From: Temnopleurus reevesii
Taxonomy: Eukaryota; Echinodermata; Echinoidea; Temnopleuroida; Temnopleuridae
NCBI GenBank assembly: GCA_036244855.1
Contig: BQKZ01005973.1
Span: forward strand, 15,014 to 25,905
DNA length: 10,892 bases
Direction: 5' to 3'
The notes under the pieces are model-generated. The model did not search any database. It had not been told where the DNA came from and saw only the letters and a list, made by a program, of their open reading frames with translations. A program made the position numbers and the translations under genes. Shown piece by piece: positions 1 through 6,984 of the stretch (position 1 is its first letter; each line of letters starts with the position of its first letter).

Positions 1-215
1 GTTGGCTATAATGATAAGTTTTCTTGGCTAGAGTGAGTTTGTAGTTGTAGTGATGACAGGCTTCCTTGTATATGTTGCGATCAACTTCACAACCATGTGG
101 AAAAGCTTTCCGTTCCAGCTTGCGAAGTTTACGTTTCAGTTCTCTTAGATCATCAGTGTACCATGAATAAACTGTCTGGGTTGGGCCTCAGCTTTGAAGT
201 TGAAGCATTGATCAC
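1..215 (-). pseudogene. LINE (CR1/jockey-like) ORF2 fragment, endonuclease-RT linker
   Basis: The minus strand holds a 62-codon open stretch (187 down to 2) whose translation contains SWYTDDLRELKRKLRKLER and, further on, DRNIYKEACHHYNY followed by LTLAKKTYHY. This pattern (a W-[YF]-x-[DE]-[DE] motif, a basic ELKRKxRKLER helix, then YK-A-x(3)-YN and AK-x-x-YY) is typical of the segment between the endonuclease and reverse transcriptase domains of CR1/jockey-type non-LTR retrotransposons. The upstream part, with SKLRPN, lies in another frame (215 to about 180), so at least one frameshift is present, and a TGA at 190-188 closes the downstream frame. The copy runs off the left window edge, and its upstream side stops at the hairpin element at 216. 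It is a dead fragment, and no catalytic residue lies in the part seen. The broad family is fairly sure; the exact clade is not. Confidence 0.72.
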
Positions 216-389
216 CAGGGGCCGCTTGCTCGAAATGGTCTTAGCTATCCTCTTCATGCTAAGGCGTCTTAACTTCTTGCGCCATCCTCGTAACATAGAC
301 ATAGGACTATGTTAAGATGGTGACGCAAGAACTTAAGACGCCTTAGCATGAAGAGGATAGCTAAGACCATTTCGAGCAATCGGCCCCTG
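216..389. mobile_element. Hairpin MITE with hAT-like CAGGGGCC ends
   Basis: The element is an almost perfect palindrome of about 174 bp. The left arm starts CAGGGGCCGCTTGCTCGAAA and the right arm ends with its complement, with the arms pairing over roughly 80 bases and only a few mismatches and indels near the loop (around 300). The CAGGGGCC terminus and the lack of any ORF suggest a non-autonomous hAT-type element. The 8 bp flanks (TTGATCAC at left, TTTTTGTG at right) do not match, so no target-site duplication is visible. It lies exactly at the edge of the LINE fragment, which suggests insertion into that LINE or deletion against it. A related end occurs at 4612-4646. Confidence 0.8.
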
Positions 390-700
390 TTTTTGTGTGG
401 GGTTTGAAAAATGCCAGTTAAAATAGGGTTAAGGGGCTTACCATTTAGTGGATCCCTAGTGTGCTTTGAGCAACATTCATGGTGAAAGCGGTCGTATTTC
501 ATCACAAACAATTTTGCTCACCACATTTATTTTTTTTTCCATTATTATTTTTTTTTTGGTAGAATAAAATTGCCTTTTACTCTTCCTCTCCACTTCGGGA
601 TTGGAAAAAAAAAACATTTGGTATTCGGCGATGATTTTGGTGAAAAATGGTGCTTGAATACTGTGATAATTACTTAATTCTTAATTGCTTAAGCATTCCC

Positions 701-701
<1 letters not shown>
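390..701. other. AT-rich stretch, no gene seen
   Basis: This stretch holds poly-T and poly-A runs (about 530-558 and 605-614) and no recognisable coding or RNA signal. The minus-strand frame that reads through it enters the hairpin at 216-389 and has no familiar motif. I could not recognise a continuation of the LINE fragment on this side of the hairpin. Confidence 0.5.
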
Positions 702-744
<43 letters not shown>

Positions 745-805
745 GTGTGCATAATTCTGATGTATGTCTGTGCGTTTTTGTTTGTGTGTCTGTGTGTGAG
801 TATGT
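702..805. repeat. (TG)n microsatellite with degenerate extension
   Basis: There are about 20 uninterrupted TG units at 702-742, followed by a degenerate TG-rich stretch to about 805. The Cys/Val-rich reading frame across it is a by-product of the repeat. Confidence 0.97.
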
Positions 806-1117
806 AGTGTTTTATGGACATGTATTTAAGGGTGGGTATTTTTTAATCTTTCCTTTTTGGCGAAAACAAATTTTGTTATCTTCTCAATTTTGTCTATTAG
901 TCAGTCATAACGATTCATGTATAACACGATATAATCTATTTCTGTAAAAGTTAGTCGAACGCCAATTCAATGCTCCTTTGTAACTATTAAAATCAGAGCC
1001 GGCTTGCGATTGTTGGTCCACATAGTTCAATACACAGCGTACGGCTTTTTTTTTGTCCATGGCCTACTTTATTTTGCGGAAATAGTTTAAATCGTGTTGT
1101 ATGCAATTATCCAAATA
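806..1117. other. Unannotated AT-rich sequence
   Basis: I see no ORF of note, no tRNA-like boxes and no long inverted repeat here. It contains poly-T runs and scattered short palindromes only. Confidence 0.5.
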
Positions 1118-1130
1118 CAAATTTCACAAA

Positions 1131-1356
1131 TATCAATTGAATGACTTTGTGTTGGGTAGATAAATAATTGAATAACTCTTGCCTTATCCATGTTATCCCA
1201 ACATGTATAAACACTGATTGACAGTGCTTTGCCGAGAAGCTGAGAATAAAAATCTCAGGCATTCTCGGGTAGGAATCGAACTCACGAGCTCCTGATGGCT
1301 AGACAGGTGCCTTACCACTAGACCACCGAGAGCCGATGGAAGTGGCGGGCTCGATT
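1131..1356 (-). mobile_element. tRNA-derived SINE flanked by 13 bp target-site duplications
   Basis: A 226 bp segment lies between two perfect copies of CAAATTTCACAAA (1118-1130 and 1357-1369). The match extends to AT on the outer side with one mismatch between. Read on the minus strand, it has a tRNA-like head (1332 down to 1262) with a polymerase III box A (TGGTCTAGTGG) and box B (AGTTCGATTCC), followed by a non-tRNA body and an AT-rich 3' part ending ATTCAATTGATA. Flanking direct repeats of this length are the mark of LINE-mediated integration. About 24 bases lie between the upstream repeat and the tRNA-like 5' end, so the element may have a short leader. The family was not identified by name. 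Confidence 0.78.
1262..1332 (-). tRNA. tRNA-like SINE head (not a functional tRNA)
   Basis: The 71-base segment folds into a full cloverleaf: acceptor CTCTCGG with CCGAGAA (first pair C-A mismatched), D stem GTCT with AGGC, anticodon stem CCTGT with TCAGG (one T-T mismatch), and T stem GTGAG with CCTAC (one A-C mismatch). The seven-base anticodon loop is CTAGCCA, which would read AGC, but it has C at position 37 where a purine is usual. The mismatches in three stems and its position inside direct repeats point to a SINE promoter, not a decoding tRNA. Box A resembles tRNA-Glu, Asp or Gly types. Confidence 0.6.
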
Positions 1357-1369
1357 CAAATTTCACAAA

Positions 1370-1654
1370 ATTAGGAAAAATTACTCTCTAGAGACATACC
1401 ATGAGAATCAAACGAGGCCTTCAAGACGAGACATACTTACTCATAATTATACCACCAGCAAAAATCTCAAGAGTCTGCTACATCCAAGTGATCCAAAGAT
1501 TCGCACAAATAATCAGACTTCCAAAATTTCCTCCTTCGACATGTCCGAGATTAATGCAGTTTTAACCAGTTATTCCAGTCTTAGTACTTCAACTTCTCCC
1601 TAAAGATCAGCAAGAAACATAAGGAGTTTCCAATTATACCCTGAAAAGTTATTA
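1370..1654. other. Unannotated sequence
   Basis: No ORF, RNA or clear repeat is visible in this 285-base stretch, which is AT-rich with ordinary composition. Confidence 0.45.
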
Positions 1655-1812
1655 GAATCATGTGTTTTGAAAACTCCTTATCGAAACAAACCTCTGGGGG
1701 ATAATCGGTGCACGTCCCCTCCCATGCACAAATATACTCATTCGTGATTGGTCAAGATGCTGTCACGTGACCCATAAGGATGAGTGGCGTTTTATTTATA
1801 ATAAATGACGTG
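1655..1812 (+). repeat. Dispersed repeat, copy 1 (CCAAT/E-box/CRE block)
   Basis: This segment aligns loosely with 2452-2615. Shared blocks in the same order are GAATCAT-x2-GTTTTG, a weakly similar GGATAAT region, the strongest block GTGATTGGTCAAGATG (1744-1759), then TCACGTGAC, then AAATGACGT. The block contains an inverted CCAAT box (ATTGG), a CACGTG E-box inside GTCACGTGAC, and a TGACGT CRE-like half-site. In this copy the last site is part of ATGACGTGGCCGTCAT, an imperfect palindrome. Homology between the copies is clear in the central 30 bases and weaker elsewhere. Whether it is a mobile element or a promoter-derived duplicate is unknown. Confidence 0.6.
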
Positions 1813-1974
1813 GCCGTCATGTGTGACACAGTAGTGCATCTTGGTGTGGACGTGCACCCTATAAATCACATCAATTTTTTTGTAAATATTTTCCCAAACG
1901 ATTCCAAACTTTTTTTTCAAAACAAATTACATCTCGACCATTTGCTTCTTCATAAAATGCATGTATCTGTATAG

Positions 1975-2052
1975 CGGGATGAATTCGCGGCGTTAATTTT
2001 TCGCGGTTGATTAGTCTCATAAACATTTTCGCGGGTTATTGAATTCGTGGAT
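1975..2052. repeat. Degenerate TTCGCGG repeat cluster
   Basis: Four copies of a TTCGCGG-like heptamer, with one TTCGTGG variant, occur in under 80 bases (near 1984, 1999, 2028 and 2045), most preceded by T-rich sequence. A complementary GCGCGAAAATTAAAC stretch lies at 2403-2417, upstream of the second dispersed repeat copy. The cluster stands out by CpG content in AT-rich DNA. I read it as part of a diverged repeat; its family is not identified. Confidence 0.45.
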
Positions 2053-2210
2053 AAAACACATGTAAAAGTATGATCTCCCGACCTAACTAATACGGATTAT
2101 TCAAAAAGTGATTACTGCTACAAGAGGAAACTTTGATTTAAATGTCGAAAGAGTATAAGGAATGACCATGTAATATATTCTGGAGATTATGATTAGAAAC
2201 GCAAGTAGGC

Positions 2211-2256
2211 TATATATATATATATTGTATATATACAATATATACAATATATATTG

Positions 2257-2289
<33 letters not shown>

Positions 2290-2297
2290 ATATATTG
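2211..2297. repeat. (TA)n microsatellite with internal palindromes
   Basis: The 87-base TA-rich tract is interrupted by TTGTA and TACAA in mirrored order, for example TATTGTATATATACAATA at 2223-2240, so it can extrude as a cruciform. The Tyr/Ile-rich frames across it have no meaning. Confidence 0.95.
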
Positions 2298-2451
2298 TAC
2301 CATTTCAAAACGCAATGTGTGAAGTGCTGCAAATGTTCACTATTCGTATAAGGATTATTTTCACTGGTCTCAAATTCGAGGTCAACCATTTCACCGTGAA
2401 AAGCGCGAAAATTAAACCCCCACAAAAATGTATTTGTCCCAGAATTCATTG

Positions 2452-2615
2452 GAATCATCCGTTTTGGAAGCTCATTGGCGAAAATTCTCCGGAAAATAAT
2501 AGCTCCTCTTTCATGGACACCCTCCAATATGCATCTGGAGACTGATTTGTGATTGGTCAAGATGTTTTCACGTGACAACGAGGATTAGGACATTTGTATT
2601 TCCAAAAAATGACGT
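2452..2615 (+). repeat. Dispersed repeat, copy 2 (CCAAT/E-box/CRE block)
   Basis: This is the partner of 1655-1812. It has GAATCAT (2452), TTTGTGATTGGTCAAGATG (2547-2565), TTCACGTGAC and AAAATGACGT. The E-box half of the block is retained (CACGTG), while the palindromic extension of the CRE-like site seen in copy 1 is absent. The two copies lie in the same orientation about 800 bases apart, so a local duplication and two independent insertions are both possible. Confidence 0.6.
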
Positions 2616-2727
2616 AATTCTCCGGAGTACATCCAAGTTTAGATATACTGGGACGTTGTGTTTCGACTGTAACTAAATATTTATCTAGGCGCCTGTACGT
2701 GTGCCCTTGTACTAAACCCAGAGGTTT

Positions 2728-3040
2728 GTATTCTGATGTCAGGTTTAACTTTAACTACAATTTAAATCTGTGGTTGTTTAAGTATGGGAAGCCAAAAGAG
2801 GCTTGAATCTATAACAGTCGGTGTTTAATTTACTAGCACATTTGTCACTCATAGTATAAAAAACTGTCTTGGAATAAAAACTCAAATAGTTGTTTACATT
2901 ATTAGAGCATGGGAAAAGAGAACAGTTAACATAAGCAGATAAGAATTATACAGTTTGAATAAAGTTTTGGCACTTCGGGCTACCCATACTTCAACCGCAT
3001 GTTTAGACCTGAGTTTAAGTTAAACCTGATATTGGAATAC
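2728..3040. mobile_element. Inverted-repeat element (MITE-like), about 313 bp
   Basis: The arm 2728-2802 is repeated in inverse orientation at 2969-3040. Shared blocks are GTATTC, TCAGGTTTAACTT, TCTAAA/TTTAAA, GTGGTTG/GCGGTTG, AAGTATGGG and AGCC. The arms are separated by about 166 bases of AT-rich sequence with no ORF. The divergence (roughly a quarter of positions plus small indels) suggests an old element. The true outer ends are uncertain because similarity fades beyond GTATTC. The two antisense frames at 2980-3217 fall partly in the right arm and are not genes. Confidence 0.6.
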
Positions 3041-3480
3041 GGGCGAGGGTCTTTATATTTACAGTGCGTTTTACTAAATAATTCTGAATTATTTTCGAGC
3101 ACTTGCTTATGGATAGGATGTGTAGATGATGTTGATAATATCGAATCGTTAAAGCACTTGAAAATCTTGCGCACCCATGATTTTGAGACCCAGCTCACGT
3201 CTCACAGCGAGGTATAGTTGATATTTGATACTTCATCAAGTCTCAAGCATCAATTTTTCTACCCCGCCGTGAGACGATGTTTTATAGCCTGTTTCAGTAC
3301 TGTCTTGCAAAATAGGTCTTAATATGTCGCAAGACTAAAAATCGTGAAGTCTGCGGTGACAATTAGTGTGCTCGTCTGATACAAGGGCTTTCAGAGATTG
3401 GTAAGAAAGGGGGATATGTGATTTCCTGAAGCACCCCATTAAGCATTGATGGCAAAATTATGCCACATAATTATGTCATT
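3041..3480. other. Unannotated sequence
   Basis: Complementary short frames cover 2999-3217 on both strands, but neither shows a recognisable domain. No RNA or transposon termini are evident here. Confidence 0.45.
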
Positions 3481-3600
3481 CTGGGGCCGGTTCTTCGAAG
3501 CCACGACAAGATAGTGACAGGACATCTTGTGAAGATATCTTGTACAGCTGAGTTGTCAGTGATCTTCGTAAGTCCTTTGCACGAAGGGATACTAGCGTGC
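3481..3600. mobile_element. Remnant of a hAT-like palindromic element (left-type end)
   Basis: The segment starts CTGGGGCCGGTTCTTCGAAG, which resembles the CAGGGGCC-type terminus at 216 and 4646 with a T in place of A. It then has several self-complementary pieces, including ACAAGAT at 3507 with ATCTTGT at 3526 and AAGATATCTT at 3533. No matching right end lies close by. It could be one terminus of a larger element ending at 4646, but the 8 bp flanks (ATGTCATT and ATAGACGA) do not match. Confidence 0.4.
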
Positions 3601-4500
3601 TCTTTGCTAAAGGTTAGCCTTACTCACGGGTTTACGTAATATATTTCAGCAAACATTATTACTTGTGATTACAAACGAAAACTAGGAACGATTCTCGGAA
3701 TTATAGACAATAATTTACATCCAACATGATCAATAAAAATGTTTATTCGATGTTCAATGACGAAAACAGCTCCTTTGCTTTTATCTTCGACAGTCACGAA
3801 CAACTGCGAGGTCAGGCACCCCTATTCCGTTAGTCTATAGTTTAGACATAAGACAACCATCGAATTGTCACAGAATAAACTTGTCCCTGCTTTATATCAC
3901 AGGTTTTGCTCTTAATTAGTTAGAATCAAATATTGTTACACATATCATTAAAAATACTATCACTACTATTGTCCAATTAGATAAAAATCGATAGAATTAA
4001 CCACGTAACATTGCGTATTCTTTAAACAGGGTCTACATTCACAGAAAAGTTCTAATTCTATGACAAGCTGATATAAACAAGTGTGTATGATCTTTGGAAA
4101 GGAAGTACTTACTCTAAAACATATTTTATTGTGGCTGGGTCTCTATTGTAATTCACTCATATCATTTTTAATAAAATAATAAGCTTTTTTGGAATGAAAA
4201 GAAGCCATAAATCACTGCATATTTCTTCTACTGGGAAACTTTAGAGTTTGTTTTCTCAATTTATCTTGTGACATAAAAATTATCCAGTAAATGTGATTCT
4301 TTTTAAAAGATATATTTGTTCTTCGTATTCTAAAATGAACTTCTAAAACTTACGACATAAAATCAGATTATGATTTACCCAAAATTCTACTGAATTGTGA
4401 CTTTAAAATGTCAATGAGTAACGATTTGGCACGTTTCATTTCGCGTACCATAAATTTAATATAAATCACATGACGTATATCTTGCTAAAAAATAAGACAG
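3601..4500. other. AT-rich DNA, no gene or repeat recognised
   Basis: Over 900 bases show no ORF above about 35 codons, no tRNA boxes and no long inverted repeat. A 35-codon ATG frame at 3726-3833 has no recognisable feature and an in-frame stop just upstream. The segment could be intergenic, intronic, or the interior of a decayed transposon bounded by 3481 and 4646. Confidence 0.5.
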
Positions 4501-4527
4501 CTCTCGATGTGTCGTGACTCGCTGGAA

Positions 4528-4646
4528 TGGACTTGTCCTTTGAGATAAGTAGAATGCCTATGAGAAACATACGAGCGGACAAGTGCGCGATAAGAGCTCT
4601 TATCCTCAATAGGCTAGCTAAGACAATTCTGAGCAACTGGCCCCTG
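4528..4646. mobile_element. Remnant of a hAT-like element (right-type end)
   Basis: The sequence ends AGCAACTGGCCCCTG at 4646. Read from that end it is CAGGGGCCAGTTGCTCAGAA followed by TTGTCTTAGCTA, closely matching the terminus of the hairpin at 216-389 (CAGGGGCCG, TTGCTCGAAA, TGGTCTTAGCTA). Inside are the palindrome GATAAGAGCTCTTATC (4590-4605) and the pair ACTTGTCC (4531) with GGACAAGT (4576). The opposite terminus is missing or diverged beyond recognition. Confidence 0.55.
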
Positions 4647-4862
4647 ATAGACGATGCGTTTGGGATGAGAATCTTGTTAACAGGTTAATGATGCAGTAAA
4701 GTCACATAAATCGTTAGACGGGTCACATGATCTGCAAGTAGATGTTTTCCATGGGGGATGACGAGGTGAAAAGTGCTTTTAAGCCAATATCGAGTATCAA
4801 TTAAATGAATCTTGTGTAGGGTTGATAATAACTGAACTGAAATAATTCATGCCTTATCCTAA

Positions 4863-4991
4863 TGCCCCTGTCACATAGGACCCCGGAAGCAACACGACTC
4901 ACCCCGACTCGTTGTTTTGAGGCAGTTAAATGTGAATTAACAAAGAGTTGGTGTGGATCGTGTTGCTTCCGGGGTCCTGTGTGACCGGGGC
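4863..4991. mobile_element. Palindromic MITE family P, copy A
   Basis: This is a 129 bp inverted repeat that starts GCCCCTGTCACATAGGACCC and ends with the near complement GGGGTCCTGTGTGACCGGGGC. The arms, about 48 bases each, also share GGAAGCAACACGA and CCCCGACTC, and the centre is GGCAGTTAAATGTGAATTAAC. There is no coding potential. Further copies lie at 8206-8283 (half) and 8395-8821 (tandem). The left flank TAAT is shared with the copy at 8395, so it may be part of the element or of its target preference. The superfamily is unknown. Confidence 0.85.
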
Positions 4992-5008
4992 GTTCAGGTC
5001 GACTCACA

Positions 5009-5229
5009 CCTTTGCGTTTTAGCGTGGGTCGACCGAGCGGTTTTTTTTTTAATGAGAAGCGCTCCCTTGACGCACAAAAACGCAGGTCGTACGGTGGATT
5101 GACATTTGGCGTACGCTCCTTGAGTGCGATCTCAACGCCAGTCCACCGTCTGACCGATGTATGCTGTGCGTCCAGGGAGCGTTTCTAATTTCCAAAAACG
5201 CAGGGCCGACACAGGCTAAAACACAATGG
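5009..5229. mobile_element. Palindromic MITE family G, copy 1
   Basis: The terminal inverted repeats read CCTTTGCGTTTTAGC at left and GCTAAAACACAATGG at right. Inside, the arms share GTCGACC/GGCCGAC, GCTCCCTTGACGCACA (5061-5076) with TGTGCGTCCAGGGAGC (5165-5180), and CGGTGGATTGAC (5092) with GCCAGTCCACCG (5137). A second copy with better preserved arms is at 9569-9779. The element lies only 17 bases from family P copy A. The minus-strand frame that crosses it is a by-product of the inverted repeat. Confidence 0.8.
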
Positions 5230-5339
5230 TCTAAGTCGGCCTTTATTGAGTGAGAAACATTATGACATTTTGTCGAACTGTCGGCAGCCACGTCTTTATA
5301 CTTTGACAAATTCTAAAATGAAATTGTCCGCATGGTTGA

Positions 5340-5675
5340 CGAAGCAGAATCTATGTTTTCCATAGTGTAGTGGTCATGACTCTCGCCTTTCAACCAGAGG
5401 GTCGTAGGTTCGAATCCCACCCATGGCGTCAATTCCTTCAGCAAGAAATTCGTCCACACTGTGCTGCACTCAACCCAGATGAGGTGAATGGGTACCTGGC
5501 AGGAACATCTATTTCATTGAAATGACAAGTGCGCCGGTGGCTGCCTGGCTAAAGCCAGGGTAATAATATTGCAAAGCGCCTTGAGCACTCAGCAGAGTAG
5601 ATACGTGCGTTATATAAATTGTATCTATTATTATTATTATTATTATTATTATAATTAGTATTATTATTATTATTA

Positions 5676-5730
<55 letters not shown>
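5340..5730 (+). mobile_element. tRNA-Val-like SINE with expanded ATT tail, copy 1
   Basis: The head (about 5355-5427) resembles eukaryotic tRNA-Val, with TAGTGTAGTGGTCATGAC as the box A region and GGTTCGAATCC as box B. The body shares many blocks with the copy at 7620: TTCAGCAAGAAATT, TGGGTACCTGGCAGGAA, AGCCAGGGTAATAATAT and GTTATATAAAT just before the tail. The tail (5626-5730) is a long ATT microsatellite with a few interruptions. The match between copies begins at CGAAGCA, upstream of box A, so the 5' end is placed there. A tail of the form CGCTATATAAAT plus ATT repeats recalls SINEs mobilised by L2/CR1-type LINEs. No clear target-site duplication was found. Confidence 0.82.
5626..5730. 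repeat. (ATT)n microsatellite (SINE tail)
   Basis: About 105 bases of ATT repeats are broken by AATTAGT near 5655 and one ATC. It continues directly from the SINE 3' end and most likely grew from the SINE's own tail. The poly-isoleucine frame on the minus strand is an artefact. Confidence 0.95.
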
Positions 5731-5863
5731 GTTTGATGTATTATTAATACGTACATCGATCGAAAGCAGAGAGCAGCTCAGTCGGTAAAGAAGCTTCCAC
5801 ATTTGTTAAGCACTTATATATATTTTTTAATATTGCACGTTTTTTAAATAGGGTAAAATAGCT

Positions 5864-6065
5864 GCGTCTGCACTATAGCGAGTTTTTGAATTACCTCACT
5901 AGTTTTGATCCAGGTAAATAGCCCGATCAGAACTAGCTCGAGCTAATTTGCAGTGCAGGCGCAAATAGTGAGCTAATTCATTGAAATACCTCGAGCTAAA
6001 TTTGAGAAGAGGGGTGATCGGGCTAAAAACCCGAGATCAAGGAAACTCGGGCTAGTGTGGAAACG
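5864..6065. mobile_element. Palindromic element family H
   Basis: The left end GCGTCTGCACTATAGCGAG and the right end CTCGGGCTAGTGTGGAAACG are imperfect inverted repeats, continued inside by AGTTTTTGAA, TAGCCCGATCA (5918) with TGATCGGGCTA (6014), and ACCTC/GAGGT-type pairs. A second inner palindrome, CTAGTTTTGATC (5899) with GATCAGAACTAG (5925), together with AGTGCAGGCGC at 5952 (the complement of the left end), suggests a nested or duplicated structure. No ORF is present. Only one copy lies in the window, so the ends are provisional. Confidence 0.6.
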
Positions 6066-6225
6066 GTTATTTGGTTAGCCATTTCGACACCCTGGCAGCC
6101 CCTCAAATTTTCTCAGGTACTTTATCTTTTCCTCTCAATCTCTCATGATTATTTGCCTCTCCATTGTTGTATTCATTATGTGATCATTATGTTTCATCTT
6201 TTCTTGTAAAATGCCTCATACATAA
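6066..6225. other. AT/CT-rich sequence, possible LINE 3' region
   Basis: The T- and C-rich sequence ends TTGTAAAATGCCTCATACAT and runs into an AATA repeat with AATAAA-like motifs. This looks like a retrotransposon 3' untranslated end, but no coding remnant supports it. Confidence 0.3.
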
Positions 6226-6258
6226 CAAATAAATAAGTAATAAATAAATAAATGACAA
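6226..6258. repeat. (AATA)n simple repeat
   Basis: This is a short AATA/TAAATA tract just before the ATG microsatellite. It contains several overlapping AATAAA motifs. Confidence 0.85.
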
Positions 6259-6294
6259 ATTAATAAATGATGATGATGATGATGATGATAAGGG

Positions 6295-6341
<47 letters not shown>

Positions 6342-6503
6342 GTGATGATGAGAGTGATGATGATGATGAGAGTGATAATGATGATGGTAATGATGATGAC
6401 GAAGAGGAGGAGGACGATGATGATGATGATAATAATAATGATGATGGCGATGGTGATAGTGATAATGATGGTGATACTGATGCTTGATGATGATGATAAT
6501 GAA

Positions 6504-6540
<37 letters not shown>

Positions 6541-6548
6541 GCGATGAC
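6259..6548. repeat. (ATG/GAT)n imperfect microsatellite, first block
   Basis: About 290 bases of ATG trinucleotide repeat carry many point changes (GGT, GAG, AAT, GCG). The long frames it creates are poly-Met or poly-Asp on the plus strand and Ser/Ile-rich on the minus strand, and they come from the repeat. The purest runs are at 6296-6340 and 6505-6539. Confidence 0.95.
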
Positions 6549-6574
6549 ATGTTGATGGTTAATGCTTGATATTT

Positions 6575-6757
6575 ATAATAATGATGGTGGTGGTGGTGGT
6601 TGTTCGATGATAATGATGATGATGATGGTGGTGATGATGAGGGTGAGGAGGAGGAGGATGATGATGAAAGGGATGATGATGACGACCTTGAATATTATGG
6701 TGATGATGCTGATGGAGATGGATATGATGATTATGATAATGTTTATGATGATGATTC
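6575..6757. repeat. (GGT)n and (ATG)n imperfect microsatellite, second block
   Basis: A (GGT)5 run at about 6586-6600 is followed by a less pure ATG repeat with GAG and GGA interruptions. The plus-strand frame at 6600-6821 reads as an Asp/Glu/Gly-rich peptide. Its acidity is fully explained by the GAT/GAG repeat, and no splice or start context supports a gene. Confidence 0.9.
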
Positions 6758-6984
6758 TCTTACAATGATCTGTCATCATAAATACGCCAGATGCTCTTTT
6801 CTTGTCATCGATATTACATGATAATGGCAAACTCCTCTGATTCTTCTCATCTTGCTCTTCTTCTTTCTCACCCTTTATATCTTTCAATATATTTTATTAT
6901 TTAATTTATTTTGTTTTCTTCAAATGATAATTTATTTTCTTTACTCCTCTTTAAAAAATATAATATCGTTCAAACTTGTTTGTT
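6758..6984. other. AT-rich sequence without recognised features
   Basis: This is T- and C-rich sequence between the microsatellite and the probable LINE 3' end. It may belong to the 3' part of that LINE, but no peptide similarity is visible. Confidence 0.35.

Noticed and set aside
705..947. 80-residue Cys/Val-rich plus-strand frame
   Set aside because: It starts in the TG microsatellite and continues into unremarkable AT-rich sequence, with no domain or conserved motif.
1262..1332. Functional tRNA with anticodon AGC (Ala)
   Set aside because: Mismatches in three stems, an unusual base 37 and target-site duplications around a larger unit make a SINE head far more likely.
2189..2578. Overlapping frames on both strands (118 and 100 residues)
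   Set aside because: Both run through the TA repeat and the diverged dispersed repeat. They lack a recognisable domain, and their open state follows from low stop density by chance.
3726..3833. 35-codon plus-strand ATG frame as a small gene
   Set aside because: There is no homology I recognise, no signal or membrane segment, and a stop just upstream. This length is expected by chance.
4801..5309. Two minus-strand frames (68 and 86 residues)
   Set aside because: They read through the palindromic MITE families P and G. Similar frames at 8229-8577 arise from the same repeat, so they are not genes.
5509..5802. Isoleucine-rich minus-strand frame that might look like a membrane protein
   Set aside because: It is a translation of the ATT microsatellite.
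6260..6887. Poly-Met, poly-Asp, poly-Ser and poly-Ile frames
   Set aside because: All are translations of the imperfect ATG/GAT microsatellite. None has a supported start, splice site or conserved flank.
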